From assembly GCA_029262175.1 (NCBI GenBank), contig JAJCZV010000036.1, forward strand, positions 62,001 through 126,000: DNA of 64,000 nucleotides. The letters are read 5' to 3'. Source of the stretch: Gemmatimonadota bacterium (lineage in GTDB: Bacteria; Gemmatimonadota; Gemmatimonadetes; Palauibacterales; Palauibacteraceae). Below, piece by piece: positions 42,536-51,056 of this stretch. Position numbers and translations under genes: made by a program. Position 1 is the stretch's first letter, and each line of letters starts with the position of its first letter. Below the pieces are notes generated by a model. It was not told the DNA's origin and did not search any database. It saw nothing but the letters and a program-made list of their open reading frames with translations.

Positions 42536-43627
42536 GTGCCGTAGTCCTTCGTCCTGCGCCAGCTGCTCGACCGCCTTTCGCCCCTCTTCGGACAGTTCGG
42601 GCGTTTTTACGACGACGCGAACCAATTGGTCTCCTTGCGAATCCTTGCGGTGGATTCCCTGCCCTCGGATTCGAAACGTGGTGCCATTCTGAGTCCCGGC
42701 CGGCACCTTGAGGACCACCTTCTTCCCGTCGATCGTCTTCACCTTGATCTTCGAACCCAGAATCGCCTGCGCCATGTTGATCGGGACCTCGCAAGCGAGA
42801 TGGTTGCCTTCGCGCGTGAAGAACCGGTGGGGCTTCACTTCGAAGGCGATGACCAGATCCCCTGCGGTTCCGCCGCCAGGACCCCGCTCGCCCTGGCCCG
42901 ATAGACGCACCTTCTGTCCGGTCTCGACGCCGCGGGGGACGCGCACGCTAAGTCGTTTGCGGTTTCGAACCTGACCCCGGCCCGAACAACTCGAGCACGG
43001 CGTCTTGGGCGTCTTGCCTCGCCCTAGGCAAACCGGGCACGGGCGTCGCACGGAAAAGCCGCCCTGCCCGAAGGTGACCTCGCCGTGACCGCCGCATTCG
43101 GGACACGTCTCCAGATCCGTCCCTGGCGAGGCCCCGGTACCGTCACAATTCGCGCACTCTTCGCTGATCGGAACGGTGACCTTCACCTTGCCACCGCGCG
43201 CGGCCGTCTTGAGAGGGATTTCGACGAGATACTCGACGTTCCGCCCCCGAGTCGGACCGGAATCCTCCTTTGGCTTGCGACCAAAATCGAAGATCGACGA
43301 GAACATGTCGCCGATCCCGCCGCCGATGTCGGATAGATCGTCGAATTTGAACCCGCCGCCCGCCGTCCCACCGGCCGGACGCGACGTGAATTGTCCGAGC
43401 CCGCCATAGCGGCGTACCTGATCGTACTTCTTCCGCTTCGCAGGGTCCGACAGAACGCTGTTGGCTTCCGAGATCTCTTTGAATTTCTCGGTGGCGGCCT
43501 CATTCCCGGGATTTGCGTCCGGGTGATACTTCTTGGCGAGCTTGCGATACGCCTTCTTGATCTCGTCGGCACTCGCGTTCTCGGCCACGCCAAGAACGTC
43601 GTAGTGGTCTTTCGTGCGCGTCGCCAT
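42533..43627 (-). CDS. dnaJ: Chaperone protein DnaJ
   Basis: J domain with HPD; four CxxCxGxG zinc motifs. Confidence 0.96.
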   Translation of the reverse strand: MATRTKDHYDVLGVAENASADEIKKAYRKLAKKYHPDANPGNEAATEKFKEISEANSVLSDPAKRKKYDQVRRYGGLGQFTSRPAGGTAGGGFKFDDLSDIGGGIGDMFSSIFDFGRKPKEDSGPTRGRNVEYLVEIPLKTAARGGKVKVTVPISEECANCDGTGASPGTDLETCPECGGHGEVTFGQGGFSVRRPCPVCLGRGKTPKTPCSSCSGRGQVRNRKRLSVRVPRGVETGQKVRLSGQGERGPGGGTAGDLVIAFEVKPHRFFTREGNHLACEVPINMAQAILGSKIKVKTIDGKKVVLKVPAGTQNGTTFRIRGQGIHRKDSQGDQLVRVVVKTPELSEEGRKAVEQLAQDEGLRH

Positions 43628-43630
43628 CCG

Positions 43631-44215
43631 CTACGCGCTTTCCTCCTCATGACGAAAAACTCCGACTTGCGCCGGCCGTAGCAGCCGATCGCCGATCTGA
43701 TACCCGATCCGGATCACCTGGGATACGATCTCGTCTTGAGCGGGGTCGGAGGTGGGGGCGAGCAAGATGGCCTCGTGCACGTTCGGATCAAACCGTTCGC
43801 CCAGCGGGTTTACCGCCTCCATCCCGGCATCGGCCAGCGTCTTGGCGAGCTTCCGGGCAACCAGTTCGGTGCCTTGGTGAAGCGCGTCGGTGGTCGTGTT
43901 CTCGCAAGGCGTGGCGGCCACGCGCTCGAGGTCATCCATGACTTCGAGGAGATCGCTCAGGAGGTCCGCTCGCGCGATCTCGCCGGCTTCGAGCAGTTCT
44001 CTTCGAGTTCTCCGACGAAAGTTGTCGAACTCGGCGGCCAATCGGAGGTGTCGGTCCCGCACCACCTCGAGTTCGGCCTCGGGATCCAGTTGCTCGACCG
44101 GCGCGGCGACTGCGTCGATGTGACCCGGTGTGTCCTCTTCCACGTCAGATGTCTCGGAATTCTCCAGATCCACGGCGGCCTCGTCCTCAGACAACGTTTT
44201 ATCTTGCGAATCCAT
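43631..44215 (-). CDS. grpE: Nucleotide exchange factor GrpE
   Basis: RLAAEFDNFRRRTRRE; FDPNVHEAILLAPT. Confidence 0.94.
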   Translation of the reverse strand: MDSQDKTLSEDEAAVDLENSETSDVEEDTPGHIDAVAAPVEQLDPEAELEVVRDRHLRLAAEFDNFRRRTRRELLEAGEIARADLLSDLLEVMDDLERVAATPCENTTTDALHQGTELVARKLAKTLADAGMEAVNPLGERFDPNVHEAILLAPTSDPAQDEIVSQVIRIGYQIGDRLLRPAQVGVFRHEEESA

Positions 44216-44258
44216 CGGCTCGTCTAGTCCGTTTTGTTGCTTTGTGTGTTAGACCGCC

Positions 44259-44762
44259 TCATCCCACCCCAGCCTCGCCGCGCCCGTTCATGACCTCTTC
44301 CAGCCACTCGATGGCCGCATCGGCCGTCGCATCGCGTATCTGCTTGCGATCGCCCTCGAACCTGTACCTGCGTGCCTCGTGTCGAGGTCCAGCCAACGCG
44401 ATCCAGATCGTACCAACGGGTTTCTCGGCCGTACCGCCTCCCGGTCCTGCGATCCCCGTCACCGCGATCGACCAGGTGGTACCCGCCCGATCGCGCATGC
44501 CGCTGGACATCTCCTTGGCGACGTCTGCCGATACTGCACCATGCAAAGCCAACGCTTCGTCAGACACGCCCAACAACTCCCGTTTGGCGGCGTCATCGTA
44601 GCTAATGACGCCGCCCCAGAAAACCTCGGAAGCGCCCGCGACTGCGGTCAGTCGTGCCCCGATGAGCCCCCCCGTGCAACTCTCGGCGACAGAGATCGTT
44701 TCCTCGCGCGCCTTGAGCGCTGTCACAAGTCGCTCGGCAGGATCGAGCTGGGGGGGTTCCAT
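44259..44762 (-). CDS. CinA C-terminal domain / nicotinamide-nucleotide amidase
   Basis: VAESCTGGLIGARLTAVAGASEVFWGGVISY; TGIAGPGGGTAEKPVGTIWIA. Confidence 0.93.
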   Translation of the reverse strand: MEPPQLDPAERLVTALKAREETISVAESCTGGLIGARLTAVAGASEVFWGGVISYDDAAKRELLGVSDEALALHGAVSADVAKEMSSGMRDRAGTTWSIAVTGIAGPGGGTAEKPVGTIWIALAGPRHEARRYRFEGDRKQIRDATADAAIEWLEEVMNGRGEAGVG

Positions 44763-44768
44763 CTGTGG

Positions 44769-45401
44769 CTACGACGGGTGACGGTCGGCGAGGATGCGGG
44801 AGAACGTTCCCAGGTACGGCGCGGCGGACACGACGGTGAGAACCAGCGCGGTGATCAGGAAGGTCGTGGTGAACCACCCGTGGAAGATCGAAAACGCCTC
44901 CCACGCGCCTGATGCGGGGGCAACGAAACCGATCGAATGAAATGCGACCCATAGAATGGCGGCGCCGACAAAGATGTTCTGCGCCACTGCTTTGCGCTTG
45001 CCGATCGTGCGCGCCGCGACGACCTCACCTTGCCCCGCCGCCATGAAACGCAGGGTGGTGATGAGAAGCTCTCGTCCTAGAAAGATCGCGACGGCCCAAA
45101 GCGGGATGGCTCCAAAGAGCGGGAGGGCAGCTGCGGCTCCTTGTCGTCCCGTAATGACGTAGAGCGGGATCAGTGTACAGACGAGCAGCAGCTTGTCCGC
45201 GAGCGGGTCGACGATTTTTCCGAAAGAGGTGATTTGGTTGCGCGTACGGGCGAGATGTCCGTCCCATAGATCAGACACCGCGGCCACGATGAACACCGCG
45301 AACGCGACGACGCGGAGCATGGGTCCGGGCTCGAGCAACAAAAGCGTGACGAGCGGAGCCGCGATGATCCTGCCAGATGTGATCAGATTTGGCAGGTTCA
45401 G
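44769..45401 (-). CDS. pgsA: CDP-diacylglycerol--glycerol-3-phosphate 3-phosphatidyltransferase; start probably CTG at 45401 (alternative ATG 45455)
   Basis: NLPNLITSGRIIAAPLV; SDLWDGHLARTRNQITSFGKIVDPLADK. Confidence 0.92.
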   Translation of the reverse strand: MNLPNLITSGRIIAAPLVTLLLLEPGPMLRVVAFAVFIVAAVSDLWDGHLARTRNQITSFGKIVDPLADKLLLVCTLIPLYVITGRQGAAAALPLFGAIPLWAVAIFLGRELLITTLRFMAAGQGEVVAARTIGKRKAVAQNIFVGAAILWVAFHSIGFVAPASGAWEAFSIFHGWFTTTFLITALVLTVVSAAPYLGTFSRILADRHPS

Positions 45402-45438
45402 TGTATCCCCCCAAACGGGTGACGGCGGTGGACCGGGT

Positions 45439-45792
45439 TCAGGCGCCCTCCGCATCCTCTTCGAGCTCGTCCTCCGACGCCAGCGCCTCCTCGAGTCCGG
45501 TAAGAACTGCCGACGCGCGCTTGACCAACAACGGGCGTTCTTCCCAGGTCAGGTAATCGCGCAGCAACGGTACGTCGTCGACCGACGGGTGCGCTTTGAG
45601 ATATCCGAGCGCTGCCAGCCTTCGCAGTGGGTGCGGGCTGAACAGGTCTCTGCGGTGCCGCTGCATTTGATCACGGGCCAGATAGATCCCGAGGCCGATG
45701 GCCGCAGCGGCTCCAAGCAACGCGGCGCCAGCGATCTTCCAGGCGGTCCCCGCCTGGTCGTCTTGCTCTCTGTACTCGATTCGCGAACTCAT
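45439..45792 (-). CDS. Hypothetical protein with one TM and acidic C-terminus
   Basis: 117 aa between pgsA and recR, tight spacing. Confidence 0.55.
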   Translation of the reverse strand: MSSRIEYREQDDQAGTAWKIAGAALLGAAAAIGLGIYLARDQMQRHRRDLFSPHPLRRLAALGYLKAHPSVDDVPLLRDYLTWEERPLLVKRASAVLTGLEEALASEDELEEDAEGA

Positions 45793-45793
45793 G

Positions 45794-46381
45794 CTACATC
45801 TCCCGTCGGCCCGAAAACGCTTGCGCGATCGTCACGCCGTCGGCGTACTCGAGATCGCCACCCACCGGTAATCCACGCGCCAGTCGCGTAATTGTGACAT
45901 CGCTCGATGACCCTAAGAGTCGATGCAAGTACGTTGCCGTCGCCTCCCCCTCGACACTCGGGTTCGTTGCGATAATCACTTCGTCTACTCCTTCGGCGAT
46001 CCGGCCGAGCAGGCCGTGAAGATTGAGGTCATCGGGTCCCACACCGTCGAGCGGAGACAATCGCCCTCCAAGCACGTGGTAGAGACCCCCGTAGTTTCCG
46101 GATTTTTCGATCGCCGGGATATCGGACGCCTCCTCCACGACGCACAACTGCCTGCGGTCTCGACGCGGGTCCCCGCAATACTCACAGGGGTCCACATCCG
46201 TCAGGTTCCCACAGGCGGCGCAGACTTTTACCTCCGCCGCCACGCGGTCCAGCGCGCGCGCGAGACGCCGGGTATCGTCGCTCGAAGCCTTGAGAAGATA
46301 GTACGTGAGCCGCTGCGCCGTCTTTCGTCCAATGCCCGGGAGCCGCCCGAACTCCCCCACCAGCGTCTCGATCGCGTTCAT
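45794..46381 (-). CDS. recR: Recombination protein RecR
   Basis: LPGIGRKTAQRLTYYLL; C4 CAACGNLTDVDPCEYC; Toprim. Confidence 0.96.
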   Translation of the reverse strand: MNAIETLVGEFGRLPGIGRKTAQRLTYYLLKASSDDTRRLARALDRVAAEVKVCAACGNLTDVDPCEYCGDPRRDRRQLCVVEEASDIPAIEKSGNYGGLYHVLGGRLSPLDGVGPDDLNLHGLLGRIAEGVDEVIIATNPSVEGEATATYLHRLLGSSSDVTITRLARGLPVGGDLEYADGVTIAQAFSGRREM

Positions 46382-46384
46382 GAC

Positions 46385-46714
46385 TCAGCCGAGGAGATTG
46401 CCGAGCCCGGGCATCGGGATACCACCCGCCGCCTGACGCATCTCATTCTCCATCTCTTCGTGCGCGCGCCGTTGAACCTCGGACGCCGCGGCCACGATGA
46501 GATCCTCCAGCATCTCGACCTCGCCGGGATCCACGACCGCCGGGTCGATCTTGATCGCCTTTATGTTGCCCTTGCCGTCGGCCGTCACCTCGACCATGCC
46601 GCCCCCGCTCGTGGCGGTCCGGGTCTCCTGTTCGAGCCGCTCCTGCAATTCGGTCACGCGCGACTGCATCTGTTGGCTCAGTTCCATTAACTGCTGAAGA
46701 TTTACACCGTCCAC
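46385..46714 (-). CDS. YbaB/EbfC nucleoid-associated protein (GTG start)
   Basis: NLQQLMELSQQMQSRVTELQERL; AAGGAG SD 8 nt before GTG. Confidence 0.92.
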   Translation of the reverse strand: MDGVNLQQLMELSQQMQSRVTELQERLEQETRTATSGGGMVEVTADGKGNIKAIKIDPAVVDPGEVEMLEDLIVAAASEVQRRAHEEMENEMRQAAGGIPMPGLGNLLG

Positions 46715-46719
46715 GAGTC

Positions 46720-48498
46720 TTACTCCTTGAGCGTGAGGTCCAACTCTTTTACCGCTGCCTTGAGCTGGGGGTCCCGGTCCATCCACTGTGTTACGCGTCG
46801 CTTCGAAGCGTCTTCCGCGGTCATGCGGGCGATACCCTCGTCGATGATATCGATTTCCAGAGTCTCACATGCGAGTCGCGTCGCGAGATTCCTCCGCAGG
46901 GGGGCGGACCGCTTCGAGTCCGCGAACAAGGCTTCCAAGTCGGCCCGGAGTCCTCCGGGCACCCCGACCCGCAGTCGGTCGCCGACCAGTCCCTCGATAC
47001 GCACACCGCGGAGCGCGACCGCGGCTCCGCCGAGATCGGTCGTCTCCGCCACCGCGGCGGCCCAGGCGTCTCCGACCGACGGATCGGCCGTTTGCGATGC
47101 GACCGGACTCGGCCGCGGGGCAGCTGCCGCGGCAAGGGACTCGGGGACCACCCGTGCCTCAGAGACCGGCGGTTGCTGCGCTGCCCTCTTCCGTGCAGGT
47201 GGCGCGGGTTCGGTGGTCTTGGGCTTTGCCTCGGAACCCCGCGGGGTCGCGGCCGGAGAGCGGCGCTCCGATCGCGACCGCGGGCTAGGGTCCGGCGTGC
47301 GCGCACCCCCTACGGCGCGCTCTCGTGGAGCCGACGCCGGCGGAACGCTTCCAGTGCCCAACGCCGACAGGAGGTCCTCCAGTTCGACGGTCGACTCCAT
47401 ACTCGCCAGACGAAGCAAAAGCACTTCAAGTTGGATTCTCTGCTGCGAACTCCTGTGTAGCGTGCCGGACGCCTCGAACTCGCTCACGACCATGAGTTGC
47501 CGGAGCAGATCGGACTCCGCGAACGAGGACCCCGTCTCAACGAACCGTTGTCGAGACTCGGGCAGCAGGTCGACCGCCTCGGCCTCGGGGTCGAGGCGAA
47601 GCGCAAGCAGCGTGCGAAGCGCATCTCCCAGACCGCGCATGAATTCGGAGGGGTCGTGCCCGTCATCCAGAAGCGATTGGACGAAACCGAACACCCCGGC
47701 TCGATCCCGTGCCGCGACGAGTTCGAAGAAGGTCAGGTATCGCTCCTCGTCGACGAGCCCCAGCATCCGCCGAACATCCGCCAGCTCGACAGCATCCCCT
47801 CGGAAAGAGAGAATCTGATCCAACAACGAAAGGGCGTCGCGGACACCTCCTTCTGCACGCCGGGCAATCGCGCGGACGGCGCCCGGTTCCGCCACGACGC
47901 CTTCGCGATCGAGCACCTCGTCCAACCGGGCGGCGATGTCCCCCACCGACACGCGACGAAAATCGAACCGCTGGCAACGCGACATGACGGGAGCGGCGCC
48001 TTGTTCGATCTTCTGCGGCTCGGTGGTCGCGAAGGCGAAGATCACTCGGGGAGGCGGTTCTTCCAGGATCTTTAGCAGCGCGTTCCAAGCATCTCGCGTA
48101 AGCATGTGCGCTTCGTCCAGGATATAGACCTTGTAGCGCTCATCGCTGGTCGGCGCATACATCGCCCGCTCGCGCAGGTCGCGCGCATCATCGACACCGC
48201 GGTGGCTCGCCGCATCGATCTCGACCACGTCCAACGACGCCCGACCCGACCAAATCCGCTCGCACGAGTCGCACGAACCGCAGGGTTCCCCTCCCGAGCC
48301 ATCGGGACAGTTGAGTGCCATCGCGAGCAGCCGCGCCGCAGTCGTCTTGCCGACACCGCGAGGGCCACAAAACAGATAGGCGTGACCGACACGCTGTGAC
48401 TCCACGGCTGCGCGGAGCGTATGGCCGATGTGATCCTGACCGGCAAGCTCTTCGAAGCGACGGGGGCGGTGCGTTCTCGCTAGTGCGGTGCGGTACAC
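46720..48498 (-). CDS. dnaX: DNA polymerase III subunit gamma/tau
   Basis: YRPRRFEEL-like start; GPRGVGKTTAARLLA; CGSCDSCERI; LDEAHMLTRDAWNALLKILEEPP. Confidence 0.96.
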   Translation of the reverse strand: MYRTALARTHRPRRFEELAGQDHIGHTLRAAVESQRVGHAYLFCGPRGVGKTTAARLLAMALNCPDGSGGEPCGSCDSCERIWSGRASLDVVEIDAASHRGVDDARDLRERAMYAPTSDERYKVYILDEAHMLTRDAWNALLKILEEPPPRVIFAFATTEPQKIEQGAAPVMSRCQRFDFRRVSVGDIAARLDEVLDREGVVAEPGAVRAIARRAEGGVRDALSLLDQILSFRGDAVELADVRRMLGLVDEERYLTFFELVAARDRAGVFGFVQSLLDDGHDPSEFMRGLGDALRTLLALRLDPEAEAVDLLPESRQRFVETGSSFAESDLLRQLMVVSEFEASGTLHRSSQQRIQLEVLLLRLASMESTVELEDLLSALGTGSVPPASAPRERAVGGARTPDPSPRSRSERRSPAATPRGSEAKPKTTEPAPPARKRAAQQPPVSEARVVPESLAAAAAPRPSPVASQTADPSVGDAWAAAVAETTDLGGAAVALRGVRIEGLVGDRLRVGVPGGLRADLEALFADSKRSAPLRRNLATRLACETLEIDIIDEGIARMTAEDASKRRVTQWMDRDPQLKAAVKELDLTLKE

Positions 48499-48598
48499 GG
48501 GCTGCCCGACCAGGTGTGCTCGGAAGCCACGCAGGCCCCGCGAGCGTCAAGAGTGGGGTGGCCTACGCTTAGGCGAAAGACGGGACCACACGAAATAA

Positions 48599-48697
48599 CC
48601 CCCAGGTGGTCCGTGGCGACCTTTACGCGTTTACCGCTGCTACCTTCACGGTCCTGACGGAGTTCACGCACGCCAGCCCCACGGGCCTGGGGACCCC
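48599..48697 (-). ncRNA. ffs: Signal recognition particle 4.5S-type RNA (small bacterial SRP RNA)
   Basis: Minus strand GTCAGGACCGTGAAGGTAGCAGCGGTAA core; flanking arms CCCAGGCCCGTG / CACGGACCACCTGGG pair; upstream of dnaX. Confidence 0.9.
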
Positions 48698-48736
48698 TAT
48701 CTTATCGGGCGGCACGGGTCGCGGCTAGCAAACCGT

Positions 48737-49126
48737 TCAACCCGCGTCCTCCCCAAAAAACGCTTCAGGAAAATACCGGATGCGTGGGGCCGCTCCAGGC
48801 TCCATTTCAACGGCCACGAGATCAAAACGAAACTCGCGACCGATCCCCGGATTCGCGTGGATCCAGGCCTCCGCCGCGCGTCGAATCCGGCGCCTCTGCG
48901 CCGCACCGAGAGTTTCGCCCGGCGCTTCGACCCCGCGCCGCCGGGTCTTTACCTCTACGAAGGCCACGGTTTGGTTCGAGCGGGTCACGAGGTCCAGCTC
49001 ATAGCGCCCATAGCGCCAGTTTCTGTCCAGGATGACGTGGCCGCGAGCGCTTAGAAACCGCTCAGCGAGTCGTTCGCCTGCGATCCCTAGGCGTCGAGTC
49101 GAGGTTCGGTCTGGGGGGTCAGCCAG
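48737..49126 (-). CDS. YraN/UPF0102 family endonuclease-like protein; start probably CTG at 49126
   Basis: GIAGERLAERFLSARGHVILDRNWRYGRYELDLV...VAFVEVKTRR. Confidence 0.88.
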   Translation of the reverse strand: MADPPDRTSTRRLGIAGERLAERFLSARGHVILDRNWRYGRYELDLVTRSNQTVAFVEVKTRRRGVEAPGETLGAAQRRRIRRAAEAWIHANPGIGREFRFDLVAVEMEPGAAPRIRYFPEAFFGEDAG

Positions 49127-50165
49127 CGATCGTCGCAGCCGGCGCGCGGGCGATTTCGCGTCCCATCGTGCGGGCGATCGCCTCAAGATCGACCATGAGC
49201 TCGTCAAACTGCGCGGGAGTCAGCGACTGCGCCCCGTCCGAGGAAGCCTGCGCCGGATCCGGGTGCACCTCGATCATGACCCCATCCGCGCCCGCCGCCA
49301 CCGAGGCGCGGGCCATGGGTCCCACCTTGGATCGTGCGCCGGTGCCATGGCTCGGATCGGCGATGATCGGGAGGTGCGACAGCTCGTGGACCGTGACGAT
49401 CGCCGTGAGGTCAAGGAGATTGCGCGCGTGCGTATCGAAGTTGCGTACGCCGCGTTCGCAGAGGACGACGCGTCGCTCGCCCTCGGCCACGATGTACTCC
49501 GCGGCTAGCAAGAGCTCCTTGATGGTCGCCGACATCCCACGCTTCAGAAGGACGGGGCGACCCGCTCTGCCAACGGCTTTGAGAAGCGAGTAGTTCTGCA
49601 TGTTACGCGCGCCGATTTGAACCATGTCGGCGTATTCGGCCACGAGGCCGACGCTTTCCGTATCGAGCGCCTCCGTAACGATCGCGAGCCCCGTATCGGC
49701 GCGAGCCTCCGCGAGGAGTTGAAGGCCCTCTTCTCCCAAACCCTGGAACGAGTACGGAGATGTGCGAGGTTTGAAGGCGCCGCCCCGGAGTACCGTGGCC
49801 CCGGCGGCCGCCACCCTCCGCGCCGTCTCCAGAATCTGTTCGCGCGACTCCACGGCGCAGGGACCGGCCATCACCACGAGGTCGCCGCCACCGATCCGGA
49901 CGCCATTGTCGAGCTCGACGACGGTGTTCTCTTCACACCATTCGCGGCTCACTTGCTTGTACGGCTGCGACACATGGATCACGCGCAGGACGCCGGTCAG
50001 GCCGACCAGTCGACCCTCGTCGACCCGCCCGTCGTTCCCCACCAGACCGACGGTGGTCCTCTGCTCTCCCGGCATCGGTCGAGCACCGTACCCCATCGTT
50101 TCTATCGCGCGGACCACGCCCTCGACGTCATTGGACGTGGCACCATGCTTCATCACGACCAGCAT
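49119..50165 (-). CDS. aroF: 3-deoxy-7-phosphoheptulonate synthase (AroF/DAHP, with N-terminal regulatory domain)
   Basis: VMAGPCAVESREQILETA; RGGAFKPRTSPYSFQGLGEEGL; DPSHGTGARSKV. Confidence 0.95.
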   Translation of the reverse strand: MLVVMKHGATSNDVEGVVRAIETMGYGARPMPGEQRTTVGLVGNDGRVDEGRLVGLTGVLRVIHVSQPYKQVSREWCEENTVVELDNGVRIGGGDLVVMAGPCAVESREQILETARRVAAAGATVLRGGAFKPRTSPYSFQGLGEEGLQLLAEARADTGLAIVTEALDTESVGLVAEYADMVQIGARNMQNYSLLKAVGRAGRPVLLKRGMSATIKELLLAAEYIVAEGERRVVLCERGVRNFDTHARNLLDLTAIVTVHELSHLPIIADPSHGTGARSKVGPMARASVAAGADGVMIEVHPDPAQASSDGAQSLTPAQFDELMVDLEAIARTMGREIARAPAATIAG

Positions 50166-50262
50166 GAAACCCCCTCTAGTGGCCGCGCCGCGGCCAGAAC
50201 ACGAACGCCCGGTCCTACGAAATCCGTAGGCCAGGCGCCACCTGAAGGATAGTCGAAGGCGA

Positions 50263-51039
50263 TCACCCGCGCGTCAACGAGACGGCTAACCCCTCGGCTG
50301 CCACCTGGATGCGTCCGGCGTACCCAGCGGCTCGAACCAGCCCGGCGACATCGGCGTCTTTGCGAAGATGGGGATAGACATGCGTCAGGATCAGCTCGTC
50401 CGGCCGAGCGGCGCCAGCGATCTCGGCGACGCGACTGGGCGAGAGGTGATTATCGCTTACCTCGTGGTCATGCAGCGAGCACTCGCACACAAAGGCGGCG
50501 CAACCGGTCATGAACGGCCCCAGTGATTTGGTCGGGCCCGAGTCGCCGCTGTACCCGAAGCTGGCCTGGCCCGCGTCGAGCCGGTAGGCAAGACTCTCTG
50601 CCGTATGCGGCGTTTTGTGCGCGCGGAGCCGAAGGCCTCCGGCAAGTAATCGCTCGCCATCCGCGTCGACCTCGTCGATCTCGATCGGAAAGCCCGGGTC
50701 GTGGATGTAGTCGCCAAAAGCCCGGGCCAGGTTGGCGAAGAACTCGACGGTCCCTTCGGGTCCGATGATATGAAGCGGCGTCGTTCGTGGTTCGGGCAGG
50801 CCGTGCGTGAAGGCGAACAAGAGGCCCGGCAGAGCGCCGACGTGATCCGCGTGAAAATGCGTGATCACGAGCTGATCGAGCGTCGCCCAGGGGAGGCCGA
50901 GGCGTGCGAGTCCCTGCACCGCTCCGGGCCCGCAGTCAAAGAGCGTCGATCGGCCCCCGAGGTGGACGTAGTAGGAGGAGGCTCCGCGATCGGCCTCGGG
51001 CACGACCGTCCCACACCCGACCACGATCAGCTCATCCAC
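50263..51039 (-). CDS. MBL-fold metallo-hydrolase, ribonuclease Z-like
   Basis: VITHFHADHVGALPGLLFA; FGYSGDSGPTKSL. Confidence 0.85.
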   Translation of the reverse strand: MDELIVVGCGTVVPEADRGASSYYVHLGGRSTLFDCGPGAVQGLARLGLPWATLDQLVITHFHADHVGALPGLLFAFTHGLPEPRTTPLHIIGPEGTVEFFANLARAFGDYIHDPGFPIEIDEVDADGERLLAGGLRLRAHKTPHTAESLAYRLDAGQASFGYSGDSGPTKSLGPFMTGCAAFVCECSLHDHEVSDNHLSPSRVAEIAGAARPDELILTHVYPHLRKDADVAGLVRAAGYAGRIQVAAEGLAVSLTRG

Positions 51040-51056
51040 TTGGCTGCCTCGAGGAG

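Noticed and set aside
42451-42711. Plus-strand [31 protein letters not shown]...
   Set aside because: Translation of the 24-bp DNA repeat running antisense into dnaJ; no evidence of coding.
47000-47300. Possible programmed frameshift in dnaX
   Set aside because: No A AAA AAG-type slippery heptamer noticed in this GC-rich gene; the ORF is continuous to a normal tau-like C-terminus.
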